From assembly GCA_016712745.1 (NCBI GenBank), contig JADJQN010000001.1:248001-312000 (forward strand): a stretch of 64,000 nucleotides of DNA, given 5' to 3'. The stretch's first letter is position 1. Each line of letters begins with the position of its first letter. Of the stretch, positions 36,577-45,965 are shown one piece after another. This DNA is from Sandaracinaceae bacterium. Its GTDB lineage: Bacteria; Myxococcota_A; Polyangia; Polyangiales; JADJQN01. Position numbers and translations under genes: made by a program. The notes beneath the pieces are model-generated. The model was not told where the DNA came from. It did not search any database and saw nothing but the letters and a program-made list of their open reading frames with translations.

Positions 36577-38135
36577 ATGTCGGCCATGGACGTCGCACCC
36601 TTGATTCAGGATGGATTTATTGGCGGTCTTGGCCCGGCTGACGCCGTGCCTCTGGACAAGGTTGAAACCACCCCCCTGGCAGAAATCCCGGGCCTCGTCG
36701 AGCGTGCGCGCACAGCGCAAGAGAAGTACGCGCAACTGGATCTGGATGATCGAGTCGCGCTTCTGAAGAAGTTCGCGAACGCGGTGCTAGCGCGCGGCGA
36801 AGACATCACGCAGATCCTCATGCGTGAGTGCGGCAAGGTCGAAGTTGAAGCACGTATGGTGGAAGTTTTGCCGACCGCCGACTTGCTTGCGTTTTGGAGC
36901 AGCGAAGGTCCGGGCCTTTTCGCAACCTACGAGCCCGAGCTCGACGCGCTTGCCTATCCCGGTAAACGCGCCACGGTCGAACGTATTGCGCGCGGCGTAG
37001 TCGCCTTGATCACTCCGTGGAATTTCCCGGTCGCGATTCCATTGCGCACGATTTTCCCGGCGCTCTTGGCAGGCAACGCCATCGTGATGAAGCCCTCGGA
37101 GTTCACGCCGCGGTGCGCGCGTGTGATCGAAGAGTGTGCGAGGGAAGTTTACGGACCGGACTTGCTGGTACTCGCGCAAGGCGGCGGCGATATCGGTGCC
37201 GCGCTCATCGCGTCGGGGTCGATGCTGTTGTCTTTACCGGCAGCGTTGCGACGGGTCGCAAGGTCGCGCACGCCGCGGCGGAAGCGCTCATTCCCGTCTC
37301 GCTTGAGCTTGGCGGCAAAGACGCCGCCATTGTTCTCGACGACGCGAATCTCGAGCGCGCGGCGCAAGGCCTTGTCTGGGCCGCTTTCGCGAACGCCGGG
37401 CAGAATTGCGCCGCGGTCGAGCGTGTGTACGCCACGCGCGGGATCGCAAAGCAACTTCGCGACCGCATCGTTGCGATCACGAAGGAGCTCGTTCCTGGGC
37501 GTGACATAGGGCCGATGGCGACAAAAGCCCAATGCGACATCGTTGCTCGTCACGTCGACGACGCGAAGGCGCAAGGAGCGACTGTGCTCACCGGCGGCGA
37601 GAAGGTCGACCGGCCCGGTCTTTGGTATGCGCCGACGGTACTGGAAGGCATGCCCGCCGGATCAACTGTGATGACGGAAGAGACCTTCGGACCGATTCTG
37701 CCCATCGTGGAAGTTGACTCGGAGGAGGATGCCATCAAGGCCGCCAACTCGACCCGCTACGGCCTGACAGCGAGCGTGTGGACTAAGAACCTGGCCCAAG
37801 GCGAGCGCATCGCGCGTCGCTTGAAAGCTGGCGTTGTCACCGTGAACAACCACTCCTTCACCGGCGCGATCCCCTCCTTGCCTTGGACCGGCGTGGGCGA
37901 GAGCGGCTACGGGATTACGAACTCGACGCATGCGATGGATCTGCTCACACGACCGCGCGCGATGCTCATCGATAGCTCGAAGGCCGCGCGTGAGCTTTGG
38001 TGGTATCCGTACACACCCGCGCTCTCGATCATCGCTAAATCCATGATCGAGCTTCGACGCGGAGGATCCGGTATTCCTTCCAAAATCCGCGCGGTCACCT
38101 CATTGATTCCCGCGATGATGAAGCGCTTCAAGTAG
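36577..38135 (+). pseudogene. Aldehyde dehydrogenase gene interrupted by a one-base frameshift
   Basis: Two frames join into one protein of about 519 residues of the NAD(P)-dependent aldehyde dehydrogenase superfamily. The first (from ATG 36577) has LITPWNFPVAIPLRT and AGNAIVMKPSEFTP, which bind the cofactor. The second has FTGSVATGRKVA, the general base Glu in SLELGGKDAAIV and the catalytic Cys in NAGQNCAAVERVY, and continues to the usual C-terminal GESGYGITN block. The frame breaks at GGGG 37215-37218. Adding one G gives an uninterrupted ALIASGVDAVVFTGSV. The hydrophobic C-terminal tail suggests a long-chain, membrane-associated type. Substrate unknown. Confidence 0.83.
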
Positions 38136-38174
38136 GTTGACGTAGCTCCACGCTGTGGTACCTCCATCAGCCCT

Positions 38175-38738
38175 ATGCGCGTGGTTCTCGGCGTGATCCT
38201 CACCTTCTTGGCGTCTTGGTTGGCTTCTTGCTCCGGCCGGTCGCATTCGGCGTCGTCTGAAGCGCCGACCAATACGGGCTCAACTGCCGCGCCATCCTCA
38301 CCAACGCGCGCCAACCCCGCAGCTGCCCCCGCCACCGTGGTGCTCTCACCGCCTGGCCATGACCCCGTCACCGTGCGGGTGGAGGTTGCCAACACCGACC
38401 CGACCCGTCAGCGCGGCTTGATGTTCCGCCGGCAGATGGACGACGACGCCGGGATGATCTTCCTGTTTGACGAATCGGAGCAGCTCTCGTTCTGGATGCA
38501 CAACACTTATCTGGCTCTCGATATGATCTTCATTCGAGAAGACATGAGCGTCCTCGGCGTTGTTGAGAACGCGACGCCGGAGACCGATGACCCGCGCGAG
38601 GTGCACGGCATGTCGAAGTACGTTCTCGAAGTGAATGCCGGCTTTGCACGGCGTCACGGCATCGGACCAGGCACGCAGGTGCGTTTCGTAAATATCGCGG
38701 CCCAAGCCGAACCCCGAGGTGGACATGCAACGCGCTAA
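38175..38738 (+). CDS. DUF192 family lipoprotein
   Basis: The 187-residue product has a lipoprotein signal (LASCSG near residue 17), a Ser/Ala/Pro linker and a DUF192 domain from about residue 60: RQRGLMFRRQMDDDAGMIFLF, FWMHNTYLALDMIFI and a C-terminal VLEVNAGFARRHGI block. DUF192 proteins are small exported beta-barrel proteins of unknown function. The 3' end overlaps the cyclophilin gene by 14 bases, so the two are coupled. Confidence 0.9.
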   Translation: MRVVLGVILTFLASWLASCSGRSHSASSEAPTNTGSTAAPSSPTRANPAAAPATVVLSPPGHDPVTVRVEVANTDPTRQRGLMFRRQMDDDAGMIFLFDESEQLSFWMHNTYLALDMIFIREDMSVLGVVENATPETDDPREVHGMSKYVLEVNAGFARRHGIGPGTQVRFVNIAAQAEPRGGHATR

Positions 38739-39723
38739 CTCACGGCTTTCAACCTGCGTTGTTCTGATCTGTGCGCTGGTGGGATGCCATGGCGTCGAGA
38801 ACGCCGACGAAGCACCGACCGCGCCCGCCGGGGCCGGCGCAAGCCTCGCGAAGCGCGGACACGCGACGCCCGACCACGGTGGCCGCGACCGCCCGCGCAC
38901 GAGCGACGGCTACAACATCGTTTTCGCAGATCCTCCCGGCAAGCAGGGACCGCGCGCAAGCCGTCCGGGCGAGGCCACGGAGCAGCGCGCGCGCGAGCAG
39001 CTTATTCGCCAACCCACGTCGCCGGATCCTGAAGCGGGCAGCTTCACCCTTCAAGAATCGGTCGTGGGCCTTGGCACGGACGGCACGCTCGTCGCCGAAA
39101 TCGGCACTGAGCTCGGCACGTTGTTTTGTGATTTGTACGCGGACAAAACGCCAAACACCGTCGCAAACTTCATCGGCCTCGCGCGCGGCATTCGCCCGTG
39201 GTGGGACGCGCGATCGGGCACGTGGCAAACGCGCCCTTACTATCGCGACACGACCTTTCATCGCGTCATCCCCGGCTACATGATTCAGGGCGGCGACAAC
39301 CTCGGCGACGGCTCAGGTGAAGTGGGCTACCTGATCCCAGACGAACGCCACGCGTCTCTCGACCACAACTCCGCCGGTCTCTTGTGCATGGCCAACCGGG
39401 GTCCCAATACCAACAGCGCGCAGTTCTTCATCACGGACGGGCCCGCGCCGCAGCTCGATGCCACGCAGCCGGGCCAGCCTCCCAACGCCTACACAGTCTT
39501 CGGTCGCTGCATCCCGCCTGAGGTCGTCCAGCACATTGCGCGCGTCCCGCAGGCGCCACCCGAAAACCGTCCCATCAACCCCGTTACCATCACGCGCGTC
39601 ATCATTCGTCGCGTTCGCGGCGGCGCAGCCAACACCCGCGTCACAGTTCCAACATTGCCCCCAGAGCAAAGCGGACAGCCCACCCGCCCGCGCGGCGCAA
39701 GCCCAGACCCATCAAGGCGCTAA
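38725..39723 (+). CDS. Cyclophilin-type peptidyl-prolyl isomerase lipoprotein
   Basis: The 332-residue product has a signal/lipobox (LICALVGC), a disordered linker and then a cyclophilin domain from about residue 130: LFCDLYADKTPNTVANFIGLA, the active-site Arg in TTFHRVIPGYMIQGG, and NSAQFFIT. Cyclophilins catalyse cis-trans isomerisation of prolyl bonds; this one would act outside the inner membrane on secreted proteins. A Pro/Arg/Ser-rich tail follows. The start ATG 38725 is preceded by GAGG; GTG 38719 is possible. It overlaps the DUF192 gene by 14 bases. Confidence 0.9.
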   Translation: MQRANSRLSTCVVLICALVGCHGVENADEAPTAPAGAGASLAKRGHATPDHGGRDRPRTSDGYNIVFADPPGKQGPRASRPGEATEQRAREQLIRQPTSPDPEAGSFTLQESVVGLGTDGTLVAEIGTELGTLFCDLYADKTPNTVANFIGLARGIRPWWDARSGTWQTRPYYRDTTFHRVIPGYMIQGGDNLGDGSGEVGYLIPDERHASLDHNSAGLLCMANRGPNTNSAQFFITDGPAPQLDATQPGQPPNAYTVFGRCIPPEVVQHIARVPQAPPENRPINPVTITRVIIRRVRGGAANTRVTVPTLPPEQSGQPTRPRGASPDPSRR

Positions 39724-39768
39724 GATCGGGGACGATCGGTGAAATAGTGAAATAGCAGCGCGTCCGCC

Positions 39769-40959
39769 TCAAGGGTGCACACGCCACGTCGCAAGCACGG
39801 ACACCCCCCACGCGAATGAAAGCAGAGCGACCGGCTCCGGTCGCCCGAAGAGCGCGGGCATGCTCGGCGTAATCGTCGTCAAGACGAAGAGTCCAGCTAG
39901 AATGCTTGCGACGACTCCGAGCACATGGATCCACTGCGGGCCACGCAGACCGCGGGCGATCACGATCAGAGGAATCGCGTGCGCGAAGTAACGTTCGTGC
40001 ACGCCGGTGAGCAGCGTGGCCATCGCGAGCTCGCTCAGACCTGCCGCGAGAATCCAGGCCTGCGGATTCTGCTGCCGCCACGCTGCGTAAAGAATCGTGA
40101 TCTCAGCTAAGGCGAACGCGGTCCAGCCCCAGATGCGGCTGTCGGCGCCGAGCCACATAAGAGACGCGGCTTCCGTCCCACCGCGTGCAACGAGAGACCA
40201 GAGGCTCGCGCCACTCGCGACGGCGAGTTCCGTGTGATTCGAACCCTGCGTTGCGATGAACCAGAGATGAGAATGCTGGCCTGGGGGAAGGGTGAGAAAG
40301 GGATCGGGCACAAGCACGGCGATAGGCGCGCCGAGCGCGAACGCCCACTGCTTAGGTGAAGCGCGCTCGCGCAGCGCGCCAAGCAGCATCGCGGCCAGAA
40401 AAGGAATCGCAAACCAGGTGAGCTGCTTCGTAAGCAATGCCCCCACCAGCGAAAGGAGCGCTATGCAGAGCGACCGAGTAGTGCCGTCAGCGCGATAGCG
40501 CAACACCCACAGGGCAGCGCTCATCAGAAACACCGTTCCCCAAGTGTCGATTTGCCCGAACCACGCGCTCGCCGCCCATGTCGATGGGAGCGCAAAAAGG
40601 ACAAGCGCCCACTCACGCGATCGGCTCGTCTTGAGCTCGGACAGCAGTCGCTCGACGACCATGATGAAGAAGATCTCGCCGAGCACGAGCGTCGCCTTCA
40701 ACGCCCACCAATACTGCTCGAGTGACAGCGCATGCCCGGCGATGGCGTCGAACACGCGTGCGGGGCCCGTCACTATAAGCACCCCGAGAATTGGGTAGTT
40801 CACTCCCGGCCCGTCGCGATAGAACGCCGCCGATTCGCGAAACGCGAGATACCATCTGTGAAAGAACTCGATGTCCCCGCGGTGGCCAAGCGAGTGATGA
40901 ACCGCGAACAGCGCGACTGGCAGCGCAATCGATGCGGCGTAGAACGTCCGAGATCTCAT
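39769..40959 (-). CDS. GT-C-like polytopic membrane glycosyltransferase
   Basis: The 396-residue protein has about ten membrane segments. An early periplasmic loop after the first segment contains RGDIEFFHRW and YPILGVL, reminiscent of the acidic motif of GT-C (GT39/GT87-like, polyprenyl-phosphate-sugar dependent) enzymes. Such enzymes transfer a sugar or mannose-type residue to an acceptor at the periplasmic face. It ends the long minus-strand operon, 12 bases after the DUF5989 gene, and so may be the membrane transferase of that pathway. The exact GT family is uncertain. Confidence 0.72.
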   Translation of the reverse strand: MRSRTFYAASIALPVALFAVHHSLGHRGDIEFFHRWYLAFRESAAFYRDGPGVNYPILGVLIVTGPARVFDAIAGHALSLEQYWWALKATLVLGEIFFIMVVERLLSELKTSRSREWALVLFALPSTWAASAWFGQIDTWGTVFLMSAALWVLRYRADGTTRSLCIALLSLVGALLTKQLTWFAIPFLAAMLLGALRERASPKQWAFALGAPIAVLVPDPFLTLPPGQHSHLWFIATQGSNHTELAVASGASLWSLVARGGTEAASLMWLGADSRIWGWTAFALAEITILYAAWRQQNPQAWILAAGLSELAMATLLTGVHERYFAHAIPLIVIARGLRGPQWIHVLGVVASILAGLFVLTTITPSMPALFGRPEPVALLSFAWGVSVLATWRVHP

Positions 40960-40971
40960 CGCGCCACGCGA

Positions 40972-41154
40972 CTACCAGAGCGTGTAGATAAAAGGTGTGG
41001 ACGCTTGGGCGGTGAAGATCACGATGGCAAGCAGACCGAGTACCAAGAGCAGGGGCACGATCCAATAGACCTTGTTCTCCGCAGCGAAGCCGAGAAGATT
41101 GCGAAGAAGTTTGCCCGAGTAGCGCAGCCGGCCCATGGCGCCGAACGATAGCAC
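40972..41154 (-). CDS. DUF5989-type mini membrane protein
   Basis: The 60-residue product has a single membrane segment (VPLLLVLGLLAIVIF) and ends in PFIYTLW, the usual C terminus of DUF5989 proteins, which occur beside NodU/CmcH-like carbamoyltransferases and SxtJ-type proteins. GTG 41154 lies 3 bases after the carbamoyltransferase stop; ATG 41136 is an alternative. Its role is unknown, perhaps an accessory to the membrane-bound carbamoyltransferase. Confidence 0.82.
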   Translation of the reverse strand: MLSFGAMGRLRYSGKLLRNLLGFAAENKVYWIVPLLLVLGLLAIVIFTAQASTPFIYTLW

Positions 41155-41157
41155 CGC

Positions 41158-42987
41158 TTAGTCGGGCGCGAAGACTTGTTTGAACTTTGCCCGAGACTCG
41201 TACCCCGGCTGTTGCGAAGCGTGCAACACGCAGGGCCCCAAACTCAGCACATCCATTTCGGTGCCCATGAAGCAGCGGTATGCATCTTCTGGCGTGCACA
41301 CGATAGGTTCCCCACGCACGTTGAAACTAGTGTTAATCAAGAGACCGTGACCGGTCTTTGCTTCGAAGGCGCGCAAGAGAGCGTGGTACCGCGGATTGGT
41401 TGCCCGGCTCACGGTTTGAATGCGCGCGCTTCCGTCGACGTGCGTGATAGCCGGCATATCACTCCGCGGCTCATTGACCCACGCGAGCAAATCGTCTCCG
41501 TGCGGAGTATTTGCGCGCTGGGTCATGCGTTCCTTGCGTAGGTTCGCGACGAGCATCATGTAGGGCGACGGACGATCAAGCTCGAAGTAGTCCTGCAACT
41601 TCTCTTCGAGAACACTTGGCGCAAAAGGGCGAAAGCTTTCGCGCTGTTTGATCTTCAAGTTCATCAGCGACTGCATCGTCGACGAGCGCGCATCGCCAAC
41701 AATGGAGCGATTGCCAAGGGCACGCGGACCAAACTCCATGCGCCCTTGAAAGAGACCGACCACTTTGCCGTCCGCCAAAAGCTCAGCCGTGCGCAGCGCC
41801 CACTCGTCGTCGTCCTCGAAAAGCTCGTAGGCATAGCCCTTGGCATCCAGAAACTCGCGAATCTGTGCCGAGGAAAACTCGGGTCCCAGATACGCCCCTT
41901 GCATCCGATCGTGAACTTCATCGCTCATGCGCGGACATTCGAGAAGCTCGTGATACGCGGCGTAGGCTGCACCAATCGCAGAGCCAGCATCGCCGGCAGC
42001 GGGCTGTATCCAGATCTCATCGAAGATGCCCTCGCGCAAGAGGCGCCCATTTGCGACGCAGTTGAGCGCGACACCGCCTGCCAAGCACAGCTTGCTCATG
42101 CCGGTGAGCTCGCGCGCATGGCGGGCGATGCGAATTACAATTTCTTCCGTGACCTCTTGAATGGACTTCGCGAGATCCATCTCGCGCTTCGTGATCCGTT
42201 CGCTCGGGTCGCGCTCACGTCCACCGAAGAGCTCGGCGAAGCGCGCATTGGTCATGCGCAGACCGTCGACGTAACCAAAGTAGTCAAGGTTGAGGCGAAA
42301 CGAGCCGTCCGGCTTCAAGTCGATGAGCTTGTCGAGAATCAGCCGCGTGTACTTACCTTCGCCGTAAGGCGCGAGGCCCATCAGCTTGTATTCGCCGCTG
42401 TTCACCTTGAATCCAGTGAAGTACGTGAAGGCTGAGTACAGCAAGCCCAGGCTGTGCGGGAAGTCGAGCTCCTCGCGCATGGTCAAGGTCTTGCCCCGGC
42501 CTTCCGCAATCGTAGCTGTCGCCCACTCGCCGACGCCATCCAGTGTGAGCACGGCCGCTTGCGAAAATGGCGAGGGATAGAAGGCGCTCGCTGCGTGGCT
42601 GTGATGATGCTCCGGAAAACACATGCGCGGCTGGCCCATCACACCCAGTAGCTCGAGCGCGTCCTGGATCTTCGGCTCAATCCAGAGCTTGTCCTTGAGC
42701 CAGATCGGCAAGGCTTTCAGGAAGGGCCGTAAACCACGTGGAGCGGTACCAAGGCTTGTCTCGAGAATGCGATGAAGCTTGCGGATTGGTTTGTCGTAGA
42801 ACGCAACGGCATCCAGCGTCGTTGCATTCGCCTCGGCGAGTGCGTAGCGGACGGCGTTCTCGGGAAACGCGTCGTCGTGCTTTACGCGCGTGAAGCGTTC
42901 CTCCTGGGCGGCCGCAACGATGCGCCCGTCTTCGATCAGGCATGCTGCTGCATCATGGTAGTAGCAGCTGATCCCGAGAACACGCAT
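41158..42987 (-). CDS. NodU/CmcH-type O-carbamoyltransferase
   Basis: The 609-residue protein starts with ILGISCYYHDAAACLIEDG, as the family does. It has the HHHSHAASAFYPSPF metal/adenylate motif (about residues 122-136), GGVALNCVANG and the C-terminal FQGRMEFGPRALGNRSI motif. These enzymes make carbamoyl-AMP from carbamoyl phosphate and ATP and transfer the carbamoyl to a hydroxyl of a sugar or antibiotic. The ATG at 42987 overlaps the upstream stop as TGATG. Placement among glycosyl- and SGNH genes points to a sugar acceptor. Confidence 0.95.
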   Translation of the reverse strand: MRVLGISCYYHDAAACLIEDGRIVAAAQEERFTRVKHDDAFPENAVRYALAEANATTLDAVAFYDKPIRKLHRILETSLGTAPRGLRPFLKALPIWLKDKLWIEPKIQDALELLGVMGQPRMCFPEHHHSHAASAFYPSPFSQAAVLTLDGVGEWATATIAEGRGKTLTMREELDFPHSLGLLYSAFTYFTGFKVNSGEYKLMGLAPYGEGKYTRLILDKLIDLKPDGSFRLNLDYFGYVDGLRMTNARFAELFGGRERDPSERITKREMDLAKSIQEVTEEIVIRIARHARELTGMSKLCLAGGVALNCVANGRLLREGIFDEIWIQPAAGDAGSAIGAAYAAYHELLECPRMSDEVHDRMQGAYLGPEFSSAQIREFLDAKGYAYELFEDDDEWALRTAELLADGKVVGLFQGRMEFGPRALGNRSIVGDARSSTMQSLMNLKIKQRESFRPFAPSVLEEKLQDYFELDRPSPYMMLVANLRKERMTQRANTPHGDDLLAWVNEPRSDMPAITHVDGSARIQTVSRATNPRYHALLRAFEAKTGHGLLINTSFNVRGEPIVCTPEDAYRCFMGTEMDVLSLGPCVLHASQQPGYESRAKFKQVFAPD

Positions 42988-43457
42988 CAGTACGGCTTCT
43001 CCAGCGAACCCGGCTTTGTTTCGTGGCCTCGGCCAATCCAATAACTGGCGCGCGCTCGATCGAAGTCGCGATTCAAGCGGTCGTTCTTCCCGCGGCGCGC
43101 AAGCAGTCCGAACGGCACGAAGAAGAGCAAGAACACCGGCACGAGAAGGATGTAGGTGAGAACAATCCCGACGAGACGGGCGAGAAGCTCAACCCCGCGC
43201 GAAAGAATTGGATAGGCATGCGTGGGGGAGAAGACGGCGAGCAGAAGAGTGATGCCCGCAAGACCTGCCACAACCAGCGCTGTGATCGGGCGATGCAACC
43301 AGAACAAGATGGCTGCGAAGCACCCGCCGACCGCGCCGCGCAAGATACCTGCGCGTTGCTCTAAGCTGCGCCGCGCACGATCCTTGGCCTCGGCACTCTG
43401 CCACTGCCAAATCTTGCTCGAGGCTTCGGCGCGTCCCACTCGTACCTCGTCTGTCAT
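42987..43457 (-). CDS. SxtJ-family membrane protein
   Basis: The 156-residue protein has two or three membrane segments (residues about 45-70 and 85-125), with LLARRGKNDRLNR after the last, a pattern seen in SxtJ-like proteins next to carbamoyltransferases. The family was named from the saxitoxin cluster; its function is unknown. It is coupled to both neighbours: its start overlaps the SGNH gene stop and its stop overlaps the carbamoyltransferase start. Confidence 0.82.
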   Translation of the reverse strand: MTDEVRVGRAEASSKIWQWQSAEAKDRARRSLEQRAGILRGAVGGCFAAILFWLHRPITALVVAGLAGITLLLAVFSPTHAYPILSRGVELLARLVGIVLTYILLVPVFLLFFVPFGLLARRGKNDRLNRDFDRARASYWIGRGHETKPGSLEKPY

Positions 43458-44542
43458 CGGGCTATCAACTCCCGCACGCGCGTTGCGATGGCGCGCCCAA
43501 AGACGCGATTGCCCTCTTCGTTGTAGTGCAGATTGTCCCCGCTGATGCGCACGGCCGTCTCGTTGTGGTGCGCCCGAAAGTAGTCGAGTGGGTCGATTAC
43601 TTCAAATCCCGCCCGCGTAGCCAGGTCGCGGACGCGCTCGTGAATACTCATCCAACGATAGTTGCGCCACGATTCGAGAACGGGCGAAATGACGAGAAGC
43701 GGTTTCGCGCCGTCCGCGCGGATCGCACGGCCCAGTCGATCCAGGGCCTGCTGCAATTGCGCACGTCTCGCGGGGACCTGCGCCATGAGCAAGTACTCAT
43801 CCGTGTAGTGCGCGTCGAACCGAGCGCGATCCCAAATGCCCATCGCGCGTGCCAGCAATCGAAAGGTCGCGCTCTCTTCGCGAGCTTTGATCATGCCGTC
43901 CACGGTCTCACGCCGAATCGGCCCGGCACGCGCGAAAAAACTATCTTGTTCGTCCTTACGCGCACGCTCCGCCTGAGTGGCGTAATGCTCGAACGGACCG
44001 CTCATGATCATCGTATCGTTCATGCAGTAGACGACCACGACTACATCGGGGTGGTATTGGCGGACGTGGGTCTCATACCACGCCGCCTCCTGCGAAGTGT
44101 CGTAGCCCGTGACACCGAAGTTCAACAGTTCGGCTTGGCCATTGAGCTCGGAATCAACTTGCCGAGGCAAAGACTTCTCGAGAGCAACGAACTCGCTCCA
44201 TACAATGGAGTCCCCCACCATGGCGACACGAGGCAGCACACCCCGCTCATGCGAGTACTCGATGTCGTCGCGCATGGACCCGGCGTTGAACGCTGCGTGG
44301 CCGTACTCCATCGCAACGGAGCTGCCGGCAACCGGCTCGTAGATGAGCTCGGCATTTGCCGAGCGGCGATAGAGCGTGTCGTTCATACGCCGATAGCGGG
44401 CGCGCCAAGCGTCGTCATCGCCGGAAGGGGCATTCTTGCGCGCGTTGATGATGCGAAATGCTAGTTCGCCGAAGCCCAAGGCAACCACCAGCGCCGCGAG
44501 AAGCAGACCAACGCGCGCCAACACTTTGCTCCGTGCGGTCAC
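43454..44542 (-). CDS. SGNH-type hydrolase/acyltransferase
   Basis: The 362-residue protein has one N-terminal membrane anchor (residues about 10-28) and an SGNH fold: block I GDSIVWSEF, block II Gly in NFGVTGYDT, block III Asn in YCMNDTMIM and the late D-x-x-H as GDNLHYNEEGN. Such proteins de-acetylate or acetylate glycans in the periplasm. It is coupled downstream to the SxtJ-like gene (ATGA) and lies 2 bases after the second SGNH gene. No MBOAT acyl carrier partner is present in the window. Confidence 0.85.
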   Translation of the reverse strand: MTARSKVLARVGLLLAALVVALGFGELAFRIINARKNAPSGDDDAWRARYRRMNDTLYRRSANAELIYEPVAGSSVAMEYGHAAFNAGSMRDDIEYSHERGVLPRVAMVGDSIVWSEFVALEKSLPRQVDSELNGQAELLNFGVTGYDTSQEAAWYETHVRQYHPDVVVVVYCMNDTMIMSGPFEHYATQAERARKDEQDSFFARAGPIRRETVDGMIKAREESATFRLLARAMGIWDRARFDAHYTDEYLLMAQVPARRAQLQQALDRLGRAIRADGAKPLLVISPVLESWRNYRWMSIHERVRDLATRAGFEVIDPLDYFRAHHNETAVRISGDNLHYNEEGNRVFGRAIATRVRELIAR

Positions 44543-44544
44543 AC

Positions 44545-45648
44545 TCAGTGAACCCGTGCGAGGGCCGCATGGACGAAATCCGCCACGTCCCGTGCGAAAA
44601 TCGCGTGCGCTTGCTCATTCGGATGATGGTCCACCGGGTGCACCCAGAGGTTCTCCGTGCTCTGCCCACGAAACGCCGCCAGCGTGTCGTGAAACTGGAT
44701 CTGCCTGTCAGTCAATGCGCTGCTGATAGTTTGATGCGTTACTTCGAAGGGGTAGTGCTGATCTAGATCGACGACGAGCGGCCAGAGCGCTACAGCGAAG
44801 GATCCGCCACGCGCGCGCATGACTTGATCCATATGCTGAATGTGCGCGAGCGTCGCATTCCAGCCATCGCGATTCTGGTCGCCAGTCATGGCTCGATACC
44901 ATGCCGTGGTCGCCATGCCCACGCGTCGCGATTCCATTCGATCCTGCAATGCGAGCCAAAGATGCGAGTGCCAGAATGGCGGGGCCCCGCTGCCCTCACT
45001 AACCATGCGGCGGCGGTCCACGATCCAGTCGTCGATATATCGCTGCCGCGCGTGAAAGGCCGCCGACTGCTGGGGATCGTTCAGCACCATCGCGTACAGC
45101 ACCACGTCAGGCTCGAGTTCCATATGTCGATCGAACCAGTTCGCAAGTTCGGGAAAGTCATAGCCCCGACGCCCGCAGTTTACGAAGTCCGCATACGGAA
45201 AGCGTCGAGCAAGACGAGCCACGAAGGTATCGGCCTCGAGCACTCCTTGGCCTTCGGTAAACGAATCGCCGATAACGAGTATCCGCTTTCGCCCGGGCAC
45301 CTTCGGCGGGATTGCCTGCCCGCGACACAAGTCCGCCGTGTACTGGAACGGCACGGCGTACGGCGCGCGCGCAACGCGGGACTCGAAGTCACGCCCTGCG
45401 CGTCCTCGCCATGCTGCGAGAGTCGACGGCTGGCGTGCGTCCATTTGAAAATAGCCGCGCGGATTCGACGGATACAAATCAAGTCCAACTCGCTTGTCCG
45501 CGCTTTCAATGTGCACCGTCGCGGGATACCGGGATGGCGCGCCCACGAAGACACGAACGAAGGCTTCGCAGATCAGGAGCGCGAAGAGGGCGCTGCACGC
45601 AGCGAGTACGACTCGTCCGAGCGCAGTGTGCTTTCGCGCGGTCGTCAC
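44545..45648 (-). CDS. SGNH-type hydrolase/acyltransferase (second)
   Basis: The protein has an N-terminal membrane anchor (ALGRVVLAACSALFALLIC) and SGNH blocks VIGDSFTEGQGV, NCGRRGYDFPE, AMVLNDPQQS and VDHHPNEQ near the C terminus (Asp and His of the triad). I use GTG 45648 because it lies just after the stop of the upstream gene; ATG 45708 would overlap that gene by 56 bases and is the alternative (387 residues). It pairs with the following SGNH gene, 2 bases away; the two are diverged paralogs. Confidence 0.82.
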   Translation of the reverse strand: MTTARKHTALGRVVLAACSALFALLICEAFVRVFVGAPSRYPATVHIESADKRVGLDLYPSNPRGYFQMDARQPSTLAAWRGRAGRDFESRVARAPYAVPFQYTADLCRGQAIPPKVPGRKRILVIGDSFTEGQGVLEADTFVARLARRFPYADFVNCGRRGYDFPELANWFDRHMELEPDVVLYAMVLNDPQQSAAFHARQRYIDDWIVDRRRMVSEGSGAPPFWHSHLWLALQDRMESRRVGMATTAWYRAMTGDQNRDGWNATLAHIQHMDQVMRARGGSFAVALWPLVVDLDQHYPFEVTHQTISSALTDRQIQFHDTLAAFRGQSTENLWVHPVDHHPNEQAHAIFARDVADFVHAALARVH

Positions 45649-45652
45649 ACCA

Positions 45653-45934
45653 CTAGCGGCAGGGGCCGCAATCGCGGGAGCACGAGTTGCAGTCTTCGGG
45701 TGGCGCACAGCGGCGGTCGCCGCAACATTGTCCGCAGTCGCGGGGGCAGGTGTTGCAATCCTCCGGTGCTGCGCATTGTCCGTCGCCGCACGAGCCCCGT
45801 TGCAGCGTCGTCGCGTCGTACATTGGTGTGGCCCCTTCGCACATCAGCGCAGCGACATCGTGCGCGACGGCCGGCGAGGCGTGAATCGCTGCAATCGTAA
45901 ACAGGGCAACGGCAAGGCGAAACAAGATGTTCAT
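45653..45934 (-). CDS. Small exported Cys-rich protein
   Basis: The 93-residue product has a signal peptide (LFRLAVALFTIAAIHASPAVA) and a mature part with two adjacent repeats of about 20 residues, CGDGQCAAPEDCNTCPRDCG and a near-copy, each with six Cys, like the CGDG-x-C-E-C knots of myxobacterial secreted proteins. The start ATG 45934 follows GGAGG by 10 bases. Lying inside a glycan-modification operon, it may be a secreted partner or a toxin-like peptide; function is not recognised. Confidence 0.78.
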   Translation of the reverse strand: MNILFRLAVALFTIAAIHASPAVAHDVAALMCEGATPMYDATTLQRGSCGDGQCAAPEDCNTCPRDCGQCCGDRRCAPPEDCNSCSRDCGPCR

Positions 45935-45965
45935 TGGCGCATATCCTCCGGACCAAAGTTCATTG

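Noticed and set aside
41746..42435. 229-codon plus-strand frame
   Set aside because: Antisense to the carbamoyltransferase core motifs.
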